Below, one piece after another: positions 17,973 through 26,085 of a DNA stretch of 64,000 bases; within the stretch, counting starts at the first letter, position 1, and each line of letters begins with the position of its first letter. The stretch comes from CAZAMB01 sp964501365 (GTDB lineage: Bacteria; Planctomycetota; Phycisphaerae; UBA1845): NCBI GenBank assembly GCA_964501365.1, contig CAZCST010000006.1:76901-140900 (forward strand), in the 5' to 3' direction. Under the pieces are notes generated by a model. It did not search any database. It worked only from the letters and a program-made list of their open reading frames with translations, and was not told the DNA's origin. The translations under genes and the position numbers were made by a program.

Positions 17973-18166
17973 AAGCCGTCTATGACCCACAGACTGATAC
18001 TTTGTCCGTGATCTTCAACGATACGCCGGTAGATGAGAGCGACGAGGATAAGCCCGGCGTCATACTTGACTACGACAAAGACGGCAACGTGGTTGGCCTG
18101 GAAATCCTCGACGCTTCCAAACGGGTGAAGAATCCGCGATCGTTCGAATACGCTGTGGCAGGATAA
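17969..18166 (+). CDS. DUF2283 protein, putative antitoxin-like partner
   Basis: 65 residues, typical for the family: MKAVYDPQTDTLSVIFN and the acidic centre ESDEDKPGVILDYDKDGNVVGLEILDAS. Acidic and beta-rich. Translationally coupled to the DUF4258 gene (ATGA) and ending one base before the ffh start, so it may be cotranscribed with ffh. Confidence 0.85.
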   Translation: MKAVYDPQTDTLSVIFNDTPVDESDEDKPGVILDYDKDGNVVGLEILDASKRVKNPRSFEYAVAG

Positions 18167-18167
18167 C

Positions 18168-19592
18168 ATGTTTGACGCATTAACCACCAAACTCAACGAC
18201 GTGTTTCGCGGCCTTCGAGGTCGGGGAAAGATCACCGAGGCCAACGTCGCCGAGGTGATGCGCGAGATTCGCACCGCTCTGCTCGAGGCCGACGTCAATC
18301 TCGAAGTCGCCAAGCAGTTCTGCGACGAGGTGCAGCAGAAGGCGATCGGCGCCCAGGTCATCAACACGCTCAAGCCCGCCGAGGTCATGGTCAAAATCGT
18401 CCACGATGAACTCGTCCGCCTGATGGGTCCTGTCGATCCGCGAATCCCTTTTGTTTCGCCGGGCCCAACCGTGCTGCTTATGGCGGGCCTGCAGGGTTCC
18501 GGCAAGACCACCACCTGTGGCAAGATGGCCAAGATGCTGCTGGACAAGGCCAAGAGGCCCATGCTTGTGGCGGCTGACTTGAAACGCCCGGCGGCGATCG
18601 ATCAACTGGAAGTGATCGGGCAGCAGGTCGGCGTCCCCGTCTATACTGAGCGCGGCCACCTCAACGCGGTGAAGGTCTGCCGCAACGGAATCAGCGCTGC
18701 AAAAAAATCCGATCGTGACGTGGTCATCCTCGATACCGCAGGCCGCCTCGCCATCGATGAAGAGTTGATGGATGAGTTGCAAAAGGTCGCCCAAGCCGTC
18801 GGCCCGCAACAGGTCTACCTGGTTCTCGACTCCATGACCGGTCAGGACGCCGTTCACACCGCAAAGGTGTTCAACGAAAAACTCGAACTCGACGGCGTGA
18901 TCCTCACCAAGTTTGACAGCGACACACGCGGCGGCGCGGCGCTATCCGTCAAGCAGGTCACCGGCAAGCCGATCAAGTTCATCGGCGTCGGCGAAAAAAT
19001 GGAGGCCATCGAGGAGTTCCACCCCGACCGCGTGGCCGGCCGCATCCTCGGCATGGGTGACATTCTTACGCTCGTCGAGCAGGCCCATCGCCAATACGAC
19101 CAGGCCGAGGCCGAAAAGCTCGAAGGCAAGATGGCCTCCGGAAAATTCACGCTCGACGATTTCCTCATGCAGCTTCGCAAGATGAAGCAAATGGGATCGA
19201 TGAAGGACCTCGTCGCGAAGATGCCCGGCATGGGCGAAATGCTCGGCGACCAGGAAATCGATGAGAGTGAATTCACCCGATTCGAAGCCGTCATTCAGTC
19301 CATGACGCCCAAGGAAAGGGCCAACCCCAAGCTGATCGATTCTTCACGCCGGCGGCGGATTTCGCGCGGCGCAGGGACCGACCCCAACGACGTGAGCCAG
19401 CTTGTCAAGATGTTCGAGCCGATGCGGCAGATGATGAAGATGATGAGCGGCCAGGGCTTCCTCCAGCGGCTCAAGATGGGCACGCAGTTTTCCAAGATGA
19501 TGGCCGGCGGCGCGATCCCCAAGTTCAAAGCCGGCTCAACCGCCAGCAAACGCGTCCTCAACAAAAAGGACAAACGCAAACGCCGTCGATAA
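18168..19592 (+). CDS. ffh: Signal recognition particle protein Ffh (SRP54)
   Basis: 474 residues in the usual order: helical N domain (1-90), GTPase G domain with GLQGSGKTT (P-loop), DTAGR and TKFDSDTRGG, and a methionine-rich M domain (RRRRISRGAGT, MRQMMKMMSGQG, KMGTQFSKMMAGG). With 4.5S RNA it binds signal sequences emerging from the ribosome and delivers them to FtsY. The start lies one base after the DUF2283 stop. A basic lysine/arginine tail closes the protein. No rpsP or trmD follows, unlike the classic ffh operon. Confidence 0.97.
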   Translation: MFDALTTKLNDVFRGLRGRGKITEANVAEVMREIRTALLEADVNLEVAKQFCDEVQQKAIGAQVINTLKPAEVMVKIVHDELVRLMGPVDPRIPFVSPGPTVLLMAGLQGSGKTTTCGKMAKMLLDKAKRPMLVAADLKRPAAIDQLEVIGQQVGVPVYTERGHLNAVKVCRNGISAAKKSDRDVVILDTAGRLAIDEELMDELQKVAQAVGPQQVYLVLDSMTGQDAVHTAKVFNEKLELDGVILTKFDSDTRGGAALSVKQVTGKPIKFIGVGEKMEAIEEFHPDRVAGRILGMGDILTLVEQAHRQYDQAEAEKLEGKMASGKFTLDDFLMQLRKMKQMGSMKDLVAKMPGMGEMLGDQEIDESEFTRFEAVIQSMTPKERANPKLIDSSRRRRISRGAGTDPNDVSQLVKMFEPMRQMMKMMSGQGFLQRLKMGTQFSKMMAGGAIPKFKAGSTASKRVLNKKDKRKRRR

Positions 19593-19644
19593 TATGGAAA
19601 TAGGAGTTCGCGGCGTTCTATCCTTTACGTGAAAGTGCAACGTC

Positions 19645-19902
19645 ATGATTTCGGAATACATCAGCGCAGCCCTGGCAAAGGCAACCTACGACAAACTAGA
19701 TGACGAGGATCAGCCCTATTACGGCGAGATAAAGTCACTCAAGGGCGTGTGGGCAACGGGAAAGAGTCTCGAGGCCTGCCGTGATCGGTTGGCTGAGGTC
19801 ATCGAGGGTTGGATCATTGTTCGATTAAGGAAGGGACTAACAATTCCTCCTATCGGAAAGAACAAGATCGAGGCCGCAAAGGCGCTCCGCTTTGGGACGT
19901 AA
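19645..19902 (+). CDS. hicB: HicB-family antitoxin
   Basis: 85 residues with the HicB RNase-H-like core: YYGEIKSLKGVWATGKSLEACRDRLAEVIEGWIIVRLRKG. It ends in a short tail rather than a full DNA-binding domain. It precedes and overlaps hicA by 11 bases, i.e. antitoxin first, the less common HicBA order. It would neutralise HicA by direct binding. Confidence 0.88.
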   Translation: MISEYISAALAKATYDKLDDEDQPYYGEIKSLKGVWATGKSLEACRDRLAEVIEGWIIVRLRKGLTIPPIGKNKIEAAKALRFGT

Positions 19903-20116
19903 ACTCACGCCAATCTCATGGAGAGAACTTGTTCGGCGATTCAGAGCACTTGGCTTTGAAGGACCCTATCAAGGTGGCAAACATCCATTTATGGTTCGAG
20001 GCGATTTGGTTCTGACGATACCAAACCCGCATGGCACCGAAATCGGCGTTGAGCTGTTGAAACGCGTATTAAGGCAAAGTGGAGTCAGTCAGCAGGAATG
20101 GTCTGATTTGAGTTAG
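19892..20116 (+). CDS. hicA: HicA-family mRNA interferase toxin
   Basis: 74 residues, dsRBD-like: ISWRELVRRFRALGFEGPYQGGKHPFMVRGD, carrying the family's catalytic histidine in GGKH, then a C-terminal LLKRVLRQSGVS helix. Expected to cleave mRNA when freed from HicB. The frame starts with TTG at 19892 inside hicB, which suggests low, coupled translation. Confidence 0.85.
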   Translation: MGRKLTPISWRELVRRFRALGFEGPYQGGKHPFMVRGDLVLTIPNPHGTEIGVELLKRVLRQSGVSQQEWSDLS

Positions 20117-20151
20117 ATCCCTTTCGCTTCTGTTGGAATATCGAATCTATT

Positions 20152-20652
20152 ATGAATGTATCTGTCATCACCACGGGCGGTACAATCGCGAAGACCTTCA
20201 ACGAGTCCGACGGCTCGCTGCGTAATGACCGGCCGGTCATCGAAGGCCTGATCGCCGCCCTGCGCCTGCCCGATATCACGACCCGCTTCCTGCACGTACT
20301 CAACAAAGATTCTCTCGAAATGACGGATGCAGACCGGCGGCTGATCCTCGAATCCGTGCGACAGGCCGCCACTGAATCCGACGCTGTCGTCATCGTCCAC
20401 GGTACGGACACGCTGAGCCTCACCGGCGAAATGCTCTGCCGCGATCTCACCAACCCCCGTGTTCCCATTGTGCTGACCGGCGCGATGCGGCCCTACGAAT
20501 TCCGCGACTCCGACGCCGTCCAAAACGTCACCGAGGCCATGCTCGCCTGCCGACTCGGTGCCCCCGGCGTGTATGTGGCCATGCACAACCGCCTCCTGCG
20601 TTTTCCCGGCGTCATGAAAGACCGCGCCACCCTGACATTTGTAAAAAAATAG
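20152..20652 (+). CDS. Asparaginase N-terminal-domain protein (short form)
   Basis: 166 residues, only the first domain of the L-asparaginase fold: TTGGTIAKTF with the nucleophilic Thr, HGTDTLSLTG with the second catalytic Thr/Asp, and LTGAMRPYEFRDSDAVQN. Full asparaginases are about 330 residues with a second domain that completes the active site. Single-domain relatives are known as a separate short family, so this may be intact; truncation is the alternative, since a 100-bp hairpin repeat begins at its stop codon. Confidence 0.75.
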   Translation: MNVSVITTGGTIAKTFNESDGSLRNDRPVIEGLIAALRLPDITTRFLHVLNKDSLEMTDADRRLILESVRQAATESDAVVIVHGTDTLSLTGEMLCRDLTNPRVPIVLTGAMRPYEFRDSDAVQNVTEAMLACRLGAPGVYVAMHNRLLRFPGVMKDRATLTFVKK

Positions 20653-20751
20653 GTACTGGTATCGTTTGGGTGCCACGGGCGGCTGGTCCGCCCGTGCCGG
20701 CACTGGCAGCCAGCTGCCAGTGGCACCCGAACTCCGAACGATACCAGTGCC
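20653..20751. repeat. 100-bp hairpin repeat (REP/MITE-like or bidirectional terminator)
   Basis: Outer arms ACTGGTATCGTT...GGGTGCCAC and their complement GTGGCACCC...AACGATACCAGT enclose two inner hairpins, GGGCGGCTGGTCCGCCC and CTGGCAGCCAGCTGCCAG. The right side is followed by a run of eight A. Such nested palindromes are not coding. Confidence 0.75.
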
Positions 20752-20830
20752 AAAAAAAAGGCTCAATTTCCCGAGCGATTGCGTGCCGAATCTCCAAACC
20801 ACTCAAATAATTCCCGCCTATAAAGAATAG

Positions 20831-20859
20831 TTGAATTTAATACCCAGAATCGTTACAAT
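20831..20859 (+). promoter_or_regulatory. Putative sigma-70-type promoter
   Basis: TTGAAT (20831-20836), 17-base spacer, TACAAT (20854-20859), in an AT-rich stretch unusual for this region and about 45 bp upstream of the gene starting at 20907. Confidence 0.5.
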
Positions 20860-20906
20860 AATTAAAGCATTTCTTTGCATTCGTTCGGTGGCGGGGAGAA
20901 TTTGGC

Positions 20907-23585
20907 ATGTCATTGCAATGGAAAAAACTTGGTGGCTTTTTCGTCGCGCAGTTGGGATGGGTTTGCTCGGCGGCACATGCTCAAAATCTCGTCCCCAATC
21001 CCAGCTTCGAAAATTTCACGACGTGCCCCAATACACAGGACCAGCTCAACTTCGCGTCTCCCTGGATGAAGCCCACGGGCGGTTCGCCGGATTATTACAA
21101 TGCCTGTGCCGGCAGCGGTCCGTTTGTCGGCGTTCCCGTAAACGGTTTGGGGAATCAGACTCCACATTCGGGCAACGCCTACGCCGGATTCATCCTGCGC
21201 CCCAGCAACAACTACCGCGAATACATCGAAGTGCCGCTCACATCGCCTCTGGTGGCCGGCGTCGCGTACGATGTTTCGTTCTACGTTTCTCTTTCGGATG
21301 CCTCGCAATGGGCGATTGACAAGTTCGGCGCGTACCTTTCCGTAGGCGTGATTGGTCCGGTGAGCGGCGCGCCGACGCTGCCCTACACCCCGCAAGTCGC
21401 TCACCCGCTCGGTAATTTCATCACGGACAAAACCAATTGGACGCTCATTAGCGGGAGCTACACTGCCGCTGGCGGAGAGGACCATCTGATCATCGGAAAC
21501 TTTTCTGACAATCCCTCGACGACGCCGGTGACCGGCCTTGGGGGCTTTTACCCCGGATCGTACTACTACATCGACGATGTTTCCGTCACCAGCGCCAAGT
21601 GCGAGCCCCTGCCGGATGGTTCAGACTGTACGCAGGCCGCCTGTCAGAACCCAGGTTCGCTCTGCCGTCCGACAAAGGTGATCGACGACCCCGCGACCGG
21701 CCAGACGACCGTCATTGAGTGCGGGTGTGATTGCTTCATGAGACGCAGCGACGTGCCGCCGTATCATCCTGCCATCTGTACGGGTGGTACGTGTCGGACC
21801 ACGGGTAGGCCATGTCAGTTGCAGGCTACGCCGAACCATGATGGAACCACCACCTACAATTGCTGCGCCGACTGTTCGCAACCGCCGGTGGCCTGCTGTA
21901 CTGCGCCCAACCACTGCGTCAATGACGACCCACTTTGTTGCACACAACAAGGCGGGATTTCCGCCGGTCCTGGCACAAGCTGCACGGAGCCCGAAATGTG
22001 TTGCTATGCGGATGGCACGGATGACGTGCAGGATCCAGTTTGTTGTACGCTGGCGGGCGGAACGCCCCAGGGTCCGGGCTCCGGGAGCGCGGAGGTCAGG
22101 CCTGCGGCATGCTGCTTTCCGAATGGAACGTGCCGCGAGCTGAATCCGTTTTGCTGCGACGAATTGGGTGGAACTTATATCAGCCTGGGCGTTCATTGTG
22201 CGGGAGACACCAACGGCGACCACATTGACGATGCGTGTTGCACCGAAGGATCGTTCAACGATGTCACGGTCATCGACCTGACCACGGGGCAGAACGATGT
22301 TACGGGGGCTCCCATCGCGTTTGGCGCGCCGGATGATACATGGCGCGCCGCTGGGCCCGCTCCTGCACTGGTCATCGATACGGCTACCTACTTCGCGCCG
22401 AGTCCCTCACCATGGGCGGTGCTTCCGCCAGCCGAGTGGATCAGCAAGAACGTGGCCGATACATCGCAGCACAGCGACTGCTACGAGGCCTGCTTCTGCC
22501 TCAACGGGGATTACCTCAACGCCGAATTGAACTTCTCCATTTATGCCGACAATCGTGCGCGAGTCTATCTGAACAACAGCGGTTGCGGTCCGAATGCGAC
22601 TCCGCTGGTGGTCACTCCGGCCAACGGATTCACTGCGCCGCCCACCGTGTTCTCCGCGACGAATCATCCCTCGCTCAAGCTCGGAACCAACTGCATCCAG
22701 GTCCGCGTGGATAACGGGACCGGCCCGAACGGCTTCACGCTTCAGGGGCAACTGACCGCCGATCGCGTGCAATGCTGCTGCGATCTGCAAAACATCGCCG
22801 GCGATCTCACCAGCGGGAAGGATGACATTACCTTGCTGCCGATCCAGCCGGGATTCAGCGATGACTCATGGGACATCACGTGGGCGCCCAAGCCCGGGCC
22901 GCTGCCGCGACCGGCCATCGCCACCATCGAGCCCGTCAACGGGCAGGGGGGCATCCAGTCCTGGCATACGATTCCGCCGAGCCGGTGGATCAGCGAAAAT
23001 ATCTACGGCGCTGCCAATTTCAGTTTTCCGGCCACCGAGGCCACCGCAGGGCCGTACTATTACGAAAGCTGCTTCTGTCTGAACGGCGGCTTCAAGAACG
23101 CACACGTTTCCGGCTCGTTCCGGGCGGACGACGACGCCGTCATTCTCCTAAACAATTGCTTTGTCGTGGCCACTCCGACCTGCACCGGCACACCGCCCTG
23201 TTCATTCAATCTGCCGAATCCGACGAACTTCAACGTCACCAGTCAGTCGTGCTTCCATGCCGGACGGAACTGCGTGCAGGTGATTTCGTATCAGAAATTC
23301 GGCTCGGTCACCGGCATCACACTCACCGGCCAATTCAGCGCGGACGATGCGCTTTGCTGTGGCGGAGGCGCTTTCGAACAGCGCAACTTCGAAGAATGTC
23401 ATGCTCACGGCGACATGGATTGCGACAACGATACGGACCTGCTCGATTTTGAGATTGTTCCGGGTTGCATGCTCGGGCCGGCCGTGGGGATTTCGCCCGG
23501 GTGTGACGTGGTCAATCTTGCGGACAATTCGCACATTGACCTGCGGGACGTACGCGTGCTGCAGAACCTTTTCAGCGGACAGTAA
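20907..23585 (+). CDS. Large secreted Cys-rich protein with dockerin-like C-terminus
   Basis: 892 residues. Signal peptide cleaved after SAAHA (about residue 25). Residues ~26-230: a carbohydrate-binding-like beta domain beginning NLVPNPSFE and ending YYIDDVSV. Residues ~233-440: Cys-rich repeats (CCTAPNHC, CCYADGT, CCTLAGGTPQGPG, CCFPNGTCRE). Residues ~450-620 and ~630-825: two copies of a beta domain, each with an ...ESCFCLNG-type or EACFCLNG motif. C-terminus (~840-892): dockerin-type-I-like calcium motif (GDMDCDNDTDLLDFE, HIDLRDVRVLQ). Such proteins are typical of Planctomycetota envelopes. Function unknown; adhesion or polysaccharide binding is a guess. Confidence 0.85.
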   Translation: MSLQWKKLGGFFVAQLGWVCSAAHAQNLVPNPSFENFTTCPNTQDQLNFASPWMKPTGGSPDYYNACAGSGPFVGVPVNGLGNQTPHSGNAYAGFILRPSNNYREYIEVPLTSPLVAGVAYDVSFYVSLSDASQWAIDKFGAYLSVGVIGPVSGAPTLPYTPQVAHPLGNFITDKTNWTLISGSYTAAGGEDHLIIGNFSDNPSTTPVTGLGGFYPGSYYYIDDVSVTSAKCEPLPDGSDCTQAACQNPGSLCRPTKVIDDPATGQTTVIECGCDCFMRRSDVPPYHPAICTGGTCRTTGRPCQLQATPNHDGTTTYNCCADCSQPPVACCTAPNHCVNDDPLCCTQQGGISAGPGTSCTEPEMCCYADGTDDVQDPVCCTLAGGTPQGPGSGSAEVRPAACCFPNGTCRELNPFCCDELGGTYISLGVHCAGDTNGDHIDDACCTEGSFNDVTVIDLTTGQNDVTGAPIAFGAPDDTWRAAGPAPALVIDTATYFAPSPSPWAVLPPAEWISKNVADTSQHSDCYEACFCLNGDYLNAELNFSIYADNRARVYLNNSGCGPNATPLVVTPANGFTAPPTVFSATNHPSLKLGTNCIQVRVDNGTGPNGFTLQGQLTADRVQCCCDLQNIAGDLTSGKDDITLLPIQPGFSDDSWDITWAPKPGPLPRPAIATIEPVNGQGGIQSWHTIPPSRWISENIYGAANFSFPATEATAGPYYYESCFCLNGGFKNAHVSGSFRADDDAVILLNNCFVVATPTCTGTPPCSFNLPNPTNFNVTSQSCFHAGRNCVQVISYQKFGSVTGITLTGQFSADDALCCGGGAFEQRNFEECHAHGDMDCDNDTDLLDFEIVPGCMLGPAVGISPGCDVVNLADNSHIDLRDVRVLQNLFSGQ

Positions 23586-23724
23586 CAACGACCTCCGCGC
23601 ACTCCTGGCGTGACTTGCACCCAGACGAATCGCGACATTGTTACGCTGATGTTTCCATCGAACGAACCATCAATCAACGGCAGGATTGGTGGCACGGGAG
23701 TTGGTGGGTGGGTACGATTCCATT

Positions 23725-25389
23725 ATGGATAGTGGGGCGATCCTTCCGGTTCTTGTGCTTTTGGGGGCGGGCATTGTCGGAGTCGGCTTCGCCAGGGCGG
23801 CGCGACTCTCGCCGCTGATCGGCTTCTTCATCAGCGGAGCGATCGCCGGACCGCATGCACTGGGATTGGTGAAGGAGAACGCGACGGTTCATCTGCTCGC
23901 CGAAGCGGGCGTTGCCTTTTTTCTCTTCGAGGTCGGCCTGCACCTTCCACTGCGTCGATTCATCACTGCCTGGAAGGAACTGTTCGTACTCGGTCCGCTG
24001 CAAGTTCTCTTTTGCACTTTGGGCCTGACGCTGCTGGTTCGCCTCCTCGGCTTGGGATGGCCCACAGCCCTGCTCGTAGGAGCCATACTCTCCCTTTCCT
24101 CGACGGCTGTCGTGCTCCGGCTTCTTCAAGAGCACAACGAAATGACCACGCCCACAGGCCAGCAAGTCGCCTCCATCCTCGTCTTTCAGGATCTCGTTGC
24201 GGTTGTCTTGCTGGCGTTTATCGCGGCGTTCGTCGAAGGTGAGGCCGGCCCGGGCGCGATTCTCGCCACGCTGGGCAAGATGGCTTCCGGCCTCATTGTC
24301 GTGATCGCTCTGGGTCGCTGGCTTCTCCAGCCGTTTCTCGGCTGGGTTGTCCGGCTCGATGCAGGCGAAGTCGTGACCGGCGCCGCCCTGTTTGCGGTTC
24401 TCTCCCTTGCCTGGCTTGGAAGTCAGGCAAACCTGTCGATTCCGCTGGGCGCCTTTCTTGCCGGTGTCTGCCTGGCGGAAAGCCGCTATGGCTATGTCGT
24501 GCAGTCGGAGATCGCTCCCTTCCGCATGTTGTTGCTGTCGCTGTTTTTTCTCACGGTGGGTTTGGGGCTTGACCCCGCCTACGTCGTAACCAACCTGCCG
24601 ATGTTGCTGGCTGTTTCGGTGAGCATCATGCTGGCAAAGTTCCTCCTGACCGCCCTCTCGCTTCGGGCATCGGGCGTTCCGCTGAGTCCCGCAGTGCGCT
24701 CCGGCGCATTGCTCGCCCAGGGCAGCGAATTCGCGTTCATCGTCGCCGCCGCGGGGCTGACGGCCGGTTTGCTTACGAGTCAGATGGTCGTCGTGCTGAC
24801 CACATCGGTGACGTTGACGCTCGCGCTGACGCCGCTGGTTGGACACTTGAGTTGCATCATCTCCCGGAAGCTGGCGCGAAGTGAATCGGAAAAGGAATCG
24901 ACAGCGCGCGGCGAGGGTGAGGTCATCATCGTGGAGTTCGACGAAATCGCGTGGGAGATCGCGGCCATCCTGGTCCGGGCACAGGTTCGATATCGCGGCC
25001 ACGATCGTGACTGGTCGCGAATTCTTCTGGCGCGAAGTCGCGGATTTGACGTCCATTTTTCCGATCCCGACCGTCCCCGGACTCTCAGCCGCGCAGCTGC
25101 CGGAATGGTTCGCGGCATGGTCATCCTGGTCGAGGATCCAGCGCTCTCCGGCCGGTTGATGAAGGGGCTGCGTGCGATGAACGCGAGTTTTCCAATCGTC
25201 GCCGCAACCCGCGACCTTGCCCTGTACGAACGCCTTCAGGAGTACGAACTCACCGCAGTGTTCATCAAGAATCTCGATGCTCCGCGCCTGCTGGGCACGG
25301 CGCTCCTGGAGGCGCTGGACGTGGCACAGCCAACGATTGACTCTGCGGCCGCGAATACCGCAGCCGAACAGGCGGCCCGAGCGGCATAG
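23725..25389 (+). CDS. CPA2-family cation/proton antiporter (KefB/KefC-like) with degenerate RCK domain
   Basis: 554 residues from ATG 23725 (an upstream GTG would add 13 residues). Residues ~1-390 are 12-13 membrane segments with FISGAIAGPHALGL, ILSLSSTAVVLRLL and VFQDLVAVVLL, where the Asp is the ion-exchange residue. After a short linker there is an RCK/TrkA-N-like domain (EGEVIIVEFDEIAWEIAAILVRAQVRYRGHDRD), in which the glycines of the usual G-x-G-x-x-G nucleotide motif are missing. It likely exchanges K+ or Na+ for H+, with gating not by NAD(H) in the usual way. Confidence 0.88.
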   Translation: MDSGAILPVLVLLGAGIVGVGFARAARLSPLIGFFISGAIAGPHALGLVKENATVHLLAEAGVAFFLFEVGLHLPLRRFITAWKELFVLGPLQVLFCTLGLTLLVRLLGLGWPTALLVGAILSLSSTAVVLRLLQEHNEMTTPTGQQVASILVFQDLVAVVLLAFIAAFVEGEAGPGAILATLGKMASGLIVVIALGRWLLQPFLGWVVRLDAGEVVTGAALFAVLSLAWLGSQANLSIPLGAFLAGVCLAESRYGYVVQSEIAPFRMLLLSLFFLTVGLGLDPAYVVTNLPMLLAVSVSIMLAKFLLTALSLRASGVPLSPAVRSGALLAQGSEFAFIVAAAGLTAGLLTSQMVVVLTTSVTLTLALTPLVGHLSCIISRKLARSESEKESTARGEGEVIIVEFDEIAWEIAAILVRAQVRYRGHDRDWSRILLARSRGFDVHFSDPDRPRTLSRAAAGMVRGMVILVEDPALSGRLMKGLRAMNASFPIVAATRDLALYERLQEYELTAVFIKNLDAPRLLGTALLEALDVAQPTIDSAAANTAAEQAARAA

Positions 25390-25492
25390 CGAGACATCCG
25401 CCTAGACGCATCGACATTTCCCAAAGGGCGACGCAGATCACCCAGACTGACATTTCGGCTGTGCGGCTCCGGGTCGTATCTCCCAGTATCCG

Positions 25493-25521
25493 TTGACACG
25501 GTATCTGTTGCAACATATAAT
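25493..25521 (+). promoter_or_regulatory. Consensus promoter with palindromic operator for the MarR gene
   Basis: TTGACA at 25493-25498, exactly 17 bases, TATAAT at 25516-25521. The spacer and -10 contain TATCTGTTG-CAACATATA (25502-25519), an inverted repeat matching at eight of nine positions, with a perfect 10-bp core TGTTGCAACA: a textbook MarR-type operator placement. The ATG begins at 25528, seven bases after the -10 box, so transcription would start at or next to the start codon and give a leaderless mRNA. Confidence 0.8.
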
Positions 25522-25527
25522 TCCGCC

Positions 25528-26019
25528 ATGGCCAGACGGAAGAGTACGCCGAAGAATCTTGCGGAAGAGATTGGCAAGAAAAAGCCATTCGACCGTCCCG
25601 AAGTGGAGGCGTACCTCAACCTGGTTCGGACTCACGAGCATCTCGCGGCCATGTGTGCGATGTTTTTCAAATCGCACGGGATCACCGGCCCGCAATACAA
25701 CGTACTTCGAATTCTGCGGGGCCACGGCGAACGGATGCAAACGTATCAGGTGGCGGACGAAATGGTCACCCGTGAACCGGACATAACGCGATTGCTGGAC
25801 CGGCTCGTGGCGCGAGGCCTGGTCGGTCGGGAACGATGTCCGGAGGACCGCAGGGTTGTTTGGGTTGAACTTCTGGATGAGGGGTTTGATTTCCTGAAGG
25901 AATTGGATCGGCCCGTGGCGCAGCTTCACAATGCAATGCTCGGTCATCTCAATGAACGGAAACTGCGCCAGCTTAGCAAACTTTTGTTTGAGGCGCGACA
26001 CCCGCAAGGGATAAACTAG
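25528..26019 (+). CDS. MarR-family transcriptional regulator
   Basis: 163 residues with the MarR winged helix: MFFKSHGITGPQYNVLRILRG, ADEMVTREPDITRLLDRLVARGLVGRERCPEDRRVVWVELLDEG (recognition helix and wing), and C-terminal dimer helices. The N-terminus is basic (ARRKSTPKN). It probably represses itself and the following genes through the palindrome in its own promoter, and is released by a small aromatic or electrophilic ligand. No cysteine pair is seen; one Cys lies near the N-terminal helix (AMCAM) and another in the wing (RERCPED), a candidate thiol sensor as in MhqR/YodB-type regulators. Confidence 0.92.
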   Translation: MARRKSTPKNLAEEIGKKKPFDRPEVEAYLNLVRTHEHLAAMCAMFFKSHGITGPQYNVLRILRGHGERMQTYQVADEMVTREPDITRLLDRLVARGLVGRERCPEDRRVVWVELLDEGFDFLKELDRPVAQLHNAMLGHLNERKLRQLSKLLFEARHPQGIN

Positions 26020-26085
26020 AAACTCTTTCAAGATCAGTGAGTCTTGATGTGGATATTGGTTCGTGAGGCTTGGCAGGAAGAGACA

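Noticed and set aside
23674..25056. Minus-strand frame of 460 residues opposite the antiporter
   Set aside because: Very Gln/Arg/Asp-rich product, antisense to a well-supported membrane protein.
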